A stretch of DNA of 64,000 nucleotides from Eutypella sp. D-1 (taxonomy: Eukaryota > Ascomycota > Sordariomycetes > Xylariales > Diatrypaceae), in the NCBI GenBank assembly GCA_023313575.1, contig JAJTTP010000022.1, positions 496,001-560,000 on the forward strand, in the 5' to 3' direction. The position numbers were made by a program, and so were the translations under genes. The notes under the pieces were generated by a model. The model worked only from the letters and a program-made list of their open reading frames with translations. It was not told where the DNA came from and did not search any database. Positions 59,530 through 64,000 of this stretch are shown piece after piece; position 1 is the first letter of the stretch, and every line of letters starts with the position of its first letter.

Positions 59530-62041
59530 ATGTCCGAGTACAGACAACAACAACAACACGCGAGATCCGGGAGTCTCAGTATCCCGCCTCCGCCATCCCA
59601 CCAGAACAATCATAACCAGAACCCCAACGCCGCCGCCGCCATGGCTTCCGTCACTTCTCCCGGGTCTACACAAGCGTCGCAGGCGCATCCGCGATTCGAC
59701 GGTGCGAGAAGTCCACCGAGTAAGTCTTTTTTCCTCTTTCCTTTTTTCCCAAATTTTTTTTTTTTTACCTTTTTATTTTATTTCCCCCCCTCCCCCCTTA
59801 CGATGTCACCCCCATATGTCTCTTCCTCGGTCGTACCTTCCTCTCTCTCCGCACCCGGCCGGCGTCAACATTGCCGCGGCACCGACAACGGAGAGAGTGA
59901 GACTACCCCAATTGAGACAGAACAGAACGGCATACTCGGAATAAGAATAACAATAGCGTTAATTCTTTTTGCGTTGAGAGGGAGAAAGAAAAAAAAAAGA
60001 GGGAAATATTCCACTTAATACCGAATTTGCTTCCTGACATGATTTTTTTTTTCTAGATACGTCACATGTGCCCTGCAAATTCTTTAGACAAGGTGCTTGT
60101 CAAGCAGGTTCTGCCTGTCCCTTCAGTCACGACCTCGGCGCCGCTTCCGAGACGATATGCAAATATTTTGCCAAGGTACGTGCGTTTGTGTAGATGCTGG
60201 ATGTTGCCTCTGCTCTTCTCTTTACTTTTACATACCTAGGTAGCCTAACTAACCTCTAACCCCCACTTCAAAAATTTCTTTTTTGGTTACGTCTTGTTTT
60301 TCTTCGTGCCCCCCTCCCCGCCCCCCTTTCCCCCCTTCTCATTGTATAGCATGGCGTCACATGTCCTCCCTCCTTAGCTGAACCCTTGTCCTCGCCCTCG
60401 AACGGAACTGAACTGAAACTAACTTCTGTCAAACAACAACTACAGGGCAATTGTAAATTCGGCCCGAAATGCGCAAACATTCACGTCTTAGCCGACGGCA
60501 GACGGATTAACTATGGCAAGAATGGCATCACCATCGGCCAACCTCTTCATCTCGGCAATCGAATTAACCCACCTGCTGCCTACAACGCTCCTAACAATAG
60601 TGCTCTTACGAATTCTTTCATGCGCGCCGACAATGGAAATGGAAACTATGGTGGCTCTCACTACGGCTACGCTATTTCCCCCGGAGGCGAGACCTATCAC
60701 TCCCTCGATCGCCAGCCAAGTCTGGAGAATGGTCTGCCTACAATAGACACCACCTATTCCCACTCGAGCTCACAATATGGATCTCCGCGCGAAGAGGACC
60801 CGACCCGTCTTGGCCTTGGCTTATCCCCGGTTGCCGCCACTAAGGGCTTATCCGTCTTGGATGCCCCCTTACCGGCTTCCTTCGATTCTAACGGCATCTC
60901 CAATGCCGCCCGATACCCGGCCGGTCCTTGGCCGTCTTCCGTCCCGTCCCAATTTGGCCTGGATTCCCCCTCGCCTTCTCTAGCCGCCGTGAAGGATGCG
61001 CGCACATCCGAGGCCCTGAAGCTCCTGCATCATTCCGCTTTCGGCAGCAATGATCATCTATCCACAACCGTCACCGGCTCTTCGCCACCCACGCAACCTG
61101 CCGAGGAGTACTTCGGCAAACGCCAGATGCATTCGAGTCGCTACGCCAAGCCGAAGATGCTGAGTAGTAGCGCTCCCCGGGCCATCATCGGCGCCATCGA
61201 CCGCGACTGGGAGACCGAGTTCCCTTTCTTGGAGGAGGATTACCTGCCCGACAACCTGAAGGAGCTTTTGACACCCGCGGAGAAGGCCCGGCGAGGCTCG
61301 CGGGCCGCAGACGACGACATGAACGGTCACCACAGGGGCAACGGTGCCTCCCCGGGCGTCATCGGAGGCGGAAGCGGTGCCGGCACGCCCAACGCGGACG
61401 CGACCTCAAAGTTCGGCAGCCCGCTGGCCGGTAGCCCCGGTCGCTGGGGCCCTATCTTCCATCGCCAATACGAGGAAAACGAGGCGAAGAAGCACGCGGC
61501 AGCCGCCAGCGCCGGCGCATTCGGCCACGTAGGCAGTCCGCTCCGCAACTCCAGTCTCAGCGCCGACATCGCGCGGATGCGGAACCTCGACCGGCCCGAC
61601 ACCAACAATAACAACGAGGGCATAAGCACCCTATCGCAGCAGCTGGCGCGGACCCGCATCGACGGCGGCAACGAAGGCGAGTCGCCGCGCCTGCGACCGC
61701 ATATGCAGCACGGGGCCGCGAGCGCGAAGCCGTCGTCGAACGGTCGGGCCGCCGCCGAGCGCCACGTGAGCAGCAGCTCGATCAGCTCGAATACGCGGTA
61801 CACGACGCCGATCGGGGAGGAGGACGGGGAGTTCGTGTTCAGTATGGACGAGGACGGCGATCGCGACCGCGACAGCACGGTCCGGACCAAGAAGCGGTCG
61901 TCGGGCCTGAGCGCGGGCGCGGGCGCGGGCGCCTGGGGTTCCAGCTACGCTAATATCGCTGCTGCCGCGAGTAGTAAGAAGGAGGATGGTGCCGGCGCCG
62001 GCGCCGCTAGGGTCGTGGATGGTGTTGGAGGCGGCCGATGA
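59530..62041 (+). CDS. CCCH zinc-finger protein, Lee1-like (3 exons)
   Basis: Exons 59530-59719, 60057-60175 and 60446-62041 (introns 337 and 270 bases) give 634 residues. Splicing creates two adjacent C-X7-C-X5-C-X3-H fingers: VPCKFFRQGACQAGSACPFS with His after it, and ICKYFAKGNCKFGPKCANIH. The second finger is split by intron 2. Such tandem fingers bind RNA; yeast Lee1 is the nearest relative I can name, of unclear role. The rest is Ser/Asn/Gly-rich and probably disordered, with one conserved-looking acidic patch (DRDWETEFPFLEEDYLPDNL) before a helical KELLTPAEKARRGSR. I chose ATG 59530 (MSEYRQQQQHARSGSL) because the frame upstream to 58555 is simple repeat. If translated, that extension would add 325 residues. 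The start context (cactATGT) is good. Confidence 0.82.
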
Positions 62042-62298
62042 AATAACCCAGTTTTTGGGGGGCGCATACACGATACTGCGATGTGCAAAGCAAAGCAACT
62101 CTTACTCTACTTAAAACCCCGAAGGGCCTCCGAATTGGATTATGATGTTTACGTGACACGATACACGAACGCCACTTTGGTTCCCCCCTCCCCCAACCAA
62201 AAGAAAAAGGAAAAGGAAAACAGCCCCGTTGTTTTAGGGTTTGGTGATATCTTGCGTGGACGACGACCTGGACAGGGCAGAGGCAGAGGCATACATAA

Positions 62299-62330
62299 TC
62301 CCATCCCATCCCATCCCACCCCATCCCATC
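62299..62330. repeat. (ATCCC)n array
   Basis: About six CCCAT units with one interruption, roughly 260 bases after the zinc-finger stop codon. Confidence 0.9.
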
Positions 62331-62954
62331 ACTCTACTGTCTACCTACCTTACACCACCGCACAGTAATCACGATTCCCCCAATCTTTTTTTTTTTTTTT
62401 TTGCCTTTGCTTTTTTTTTGCCATCGGGGCCCTACACGACTTTCTATAAAGAAAAGGAAAGAATGAAAGAAAAAAAGAGAATGCCAAAAAAGGGGGGGCG
62501 GGGGGATAGGGGGATAGGAGCGGGGGGGCAGGGGGGCATGGGGATAAAGATAAATAAATGTACACGAGGCGAGGCGCGAAAAGGGGGGTTTGTTTGGGTA
62601 GGGAGTGGAGTGCTGGGGTTAGGGAAGGGGATGGGGATGGGATTAGGGGTTTAGGTTGGTTGCGTTGGACAAGTTAGGCGAGCTGGTTGGTAGGCTGGTT
62701 GGTTGGCATACAAATTCATTCATACATCCCATCATCCCATCATCATTCCATCCCATCACAATTCTCACTACATTTCATCTCATTTCATTACGGTACAATA
62801 CATCACATGACATCACATCATATCATATCACAATACAATACAATACCTAGGGAAAGACATAACCTGGGTAAGGCAGGGGAAAGGGGGAGGGGGGGCAACG
62901 CTTGTTTTCTTTTTTGTTCTTTGTTGTCGTTGTTCTATATCATTGAAACGGATG

Positions 62955-63020
62955 GACGGGATGGGATGGGATGGGATGGGATGGAAGGGAAGGGAAGGGA
63001 AGGGAATGGAAGGGAGGGGA
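62955..63020. repeat. (GGGAT)n and (GGGAA)n array
   Basis: About five GGGAT units followed by about five GGGAA units. The first part is complementary to the ATCCC array at 62299-62330. Confidence 0.9.
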
Positions 63021-64000
63021 CTCATTCATGCGGAGTTGGCTGGCAAAATCACTACTACTACTACAATTACTTACTACTTACTGTTACTACTGCTACTTAT
63101 TATCATTCTGTTCATCGTTTTTTTGTTTTTTCTTTCGGGTTTCTTTTCTCGAGAGAGATATGCGGCGCTCGGGCAGGGCAGGTTTTGTTTATATATATAC
63201 GTAGGGATATTAGGGATGGAACACCGCCTCGTAGCACTCGTTTATACGGTGTACTGTCCTCCCCGTCTGCGTTTTCGTTTTGGTTAAGTGTTGGTGTTTG
63301 TCTGTCTGGATGTCTGTCTGGTTAGGATGATGATGATGATGTGTGTGTTTGGGGGAGGGGGGAAGGGGGGGAGGTGAAGGTTAAGGGGGCGTAGAGGGAA
63401 AGGGCAGAACTAACGAACTAACCGAACCGCCCTCGTGTTCCTATTTCCCATGCCCTGCGCGGGCCCTCTGTTATGCGGAAAGATTTCTTTGCCTTCCTAT
63501 CTATCTATCTGTGCGCGGTTATTCGCGTTTCTCATACACCTCCATCCACATCTCGTACACATACATATACATATATAGCGCATCTATATATTTATCTATC
63601 TGTTGCATACACAATAAGGCAGAGAGGAGCCGTGGGGCAGGCAAACCACCCCCCCCCCCCTTCCCCTTTTTTCCTTCCTTTTAATTACCCCTTATTCTTT
63701 CGGGACGAAGGGGGTCGGTTGGTCTTGGTTTAGTTGGTCTTCATGTCGTTCTCAAGGGGGGCTTATGCGATACTTAGTCAGTCGGTCGATTATATAATGT
63801 GAGATATACAAATTGGGGAAGGATGGTTTTTACTTCCAGAAAAAAAATAGAAACAAAGCTTGTTCGTAACGGTATATTGATTCGGTTCATTATTTTTTTG
63901 TTACCCTTTTCCGTTTAACTAGTCTGGCGTGGATACGCCGGAGGCATGCATGATACGCGGCAGGCAGTATGGCACACGATGCTGAAGGGGTGTCTTGTAC

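Larger units (their letters stand above)
62042..64000. other. Repeat-rich 3' region
   Basis: No gene is supported. It holds 17 T (62386-62402), G-rich stretches near 62490-62540, an ATCCC array (62299-62330) and its complement GGGAT (62955-62985) followed by GGGAA repeats (62986-63007), catcacatcatatcatatcac-type tracts (about 62805-62835), gatgatgatgatgatg (about 63326-63341) and 12 C (63649-63660). The 3' end of the zinc-finger transcript presumably lies here. Confidence 0.55.

Noticed and set aside
62687..63325. 212-codon + frame after the zinc-finger gene
   Set aside because: It runs through simple repeats (catcat, gggat) and encodes runs of His/Ser/Gly; no conserved feature.

Overview
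The window looks like the genome of a filamentous ascomycete (Pezizomycotina, most likely a Sordariomycete). The protein-coding genes have short introns of 49 to about 340 bases with GTRNGT-type donors and CTAAC/CTGAC branch points close to the acceptor. Coding regions are GC-rich, and long intergenic stretches are full of GTAGGTA/TACCTAC tracts, microsatellites and C/G homopolymers. There is also an extremely AT-rich block with the signature of repeat-induced point mutation (RIP). I see no bacterial operons, CRISPR arrays or rRNA genes. The species cannot be named from the sequence alone.

Layout. 1-2.5 kb: gene-poor, with one doubtful small membrane-protein gene (1937-2205). 2.5-9.7 kb: a mitochondrial Mtf2-family protein (-), divergent from a CMR1-type WD40 protein (+), then a DUF3292 membrane protein (-, four exons). 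11.3-12.7 kb: mannose-6-phosphate isomerase (+). 14.7-16.7 kb: an MFS sugar transporter (-, four exons). 18.6-20.0 kb: a zinc alcohol dehydrogenase (-, two exons). 20.8-26.9 kb: an LTR retroelement of 6,140 bases with a 5-bp target duplication. It is RIP-mutated through its interior and contains a second LTR-like repeat pair. 30.0-31.1 kb: an aldo-keto reductase of the potassium-channel beta-subunit type (+). 34.4-41.3 kb: condensin subunit 1 (-, four exons), divergent from the Cdc7/Hsk1 kinase (+). 41.8-43.5 kb: a four-exon gene I do not recognise (-). 43.6-58.5 kb: a gene desert of about 15 kb that seems to hold decayed coding fragments. 59.5-62.0 kb: a two-finger CCCH zinc-finger protein (+, three exons) preceded by about 0.8 kb of simple-repeat DNA. 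The remainder, to 64 kb, is repeat-rich non-coding sequence.

Functional picture. Most genes are housekeeping genes. Condensin 1 and Cdc7 share a 1.4-kb divergent promoter containing an MCB-type ACGCGT box, and the Mtf2/CMR1 promoter also contains one. Phosphomannose isomerase, the sugar transporter and the two oxidoreductases are metabolic and scattered; they do not form an obvious secondary-metabolite cluster. The most unusual parts are the nested RIP-degraded element with its mutation gradient, the gene desert with relics, the unrecognised gene, a small hairpin element next to the retroelement and a Pol III-like B-box with a T tract. I did not find a convincing new multi-gene system. All exon boundaries are read by eye from splice signals and reading-frame continuity.
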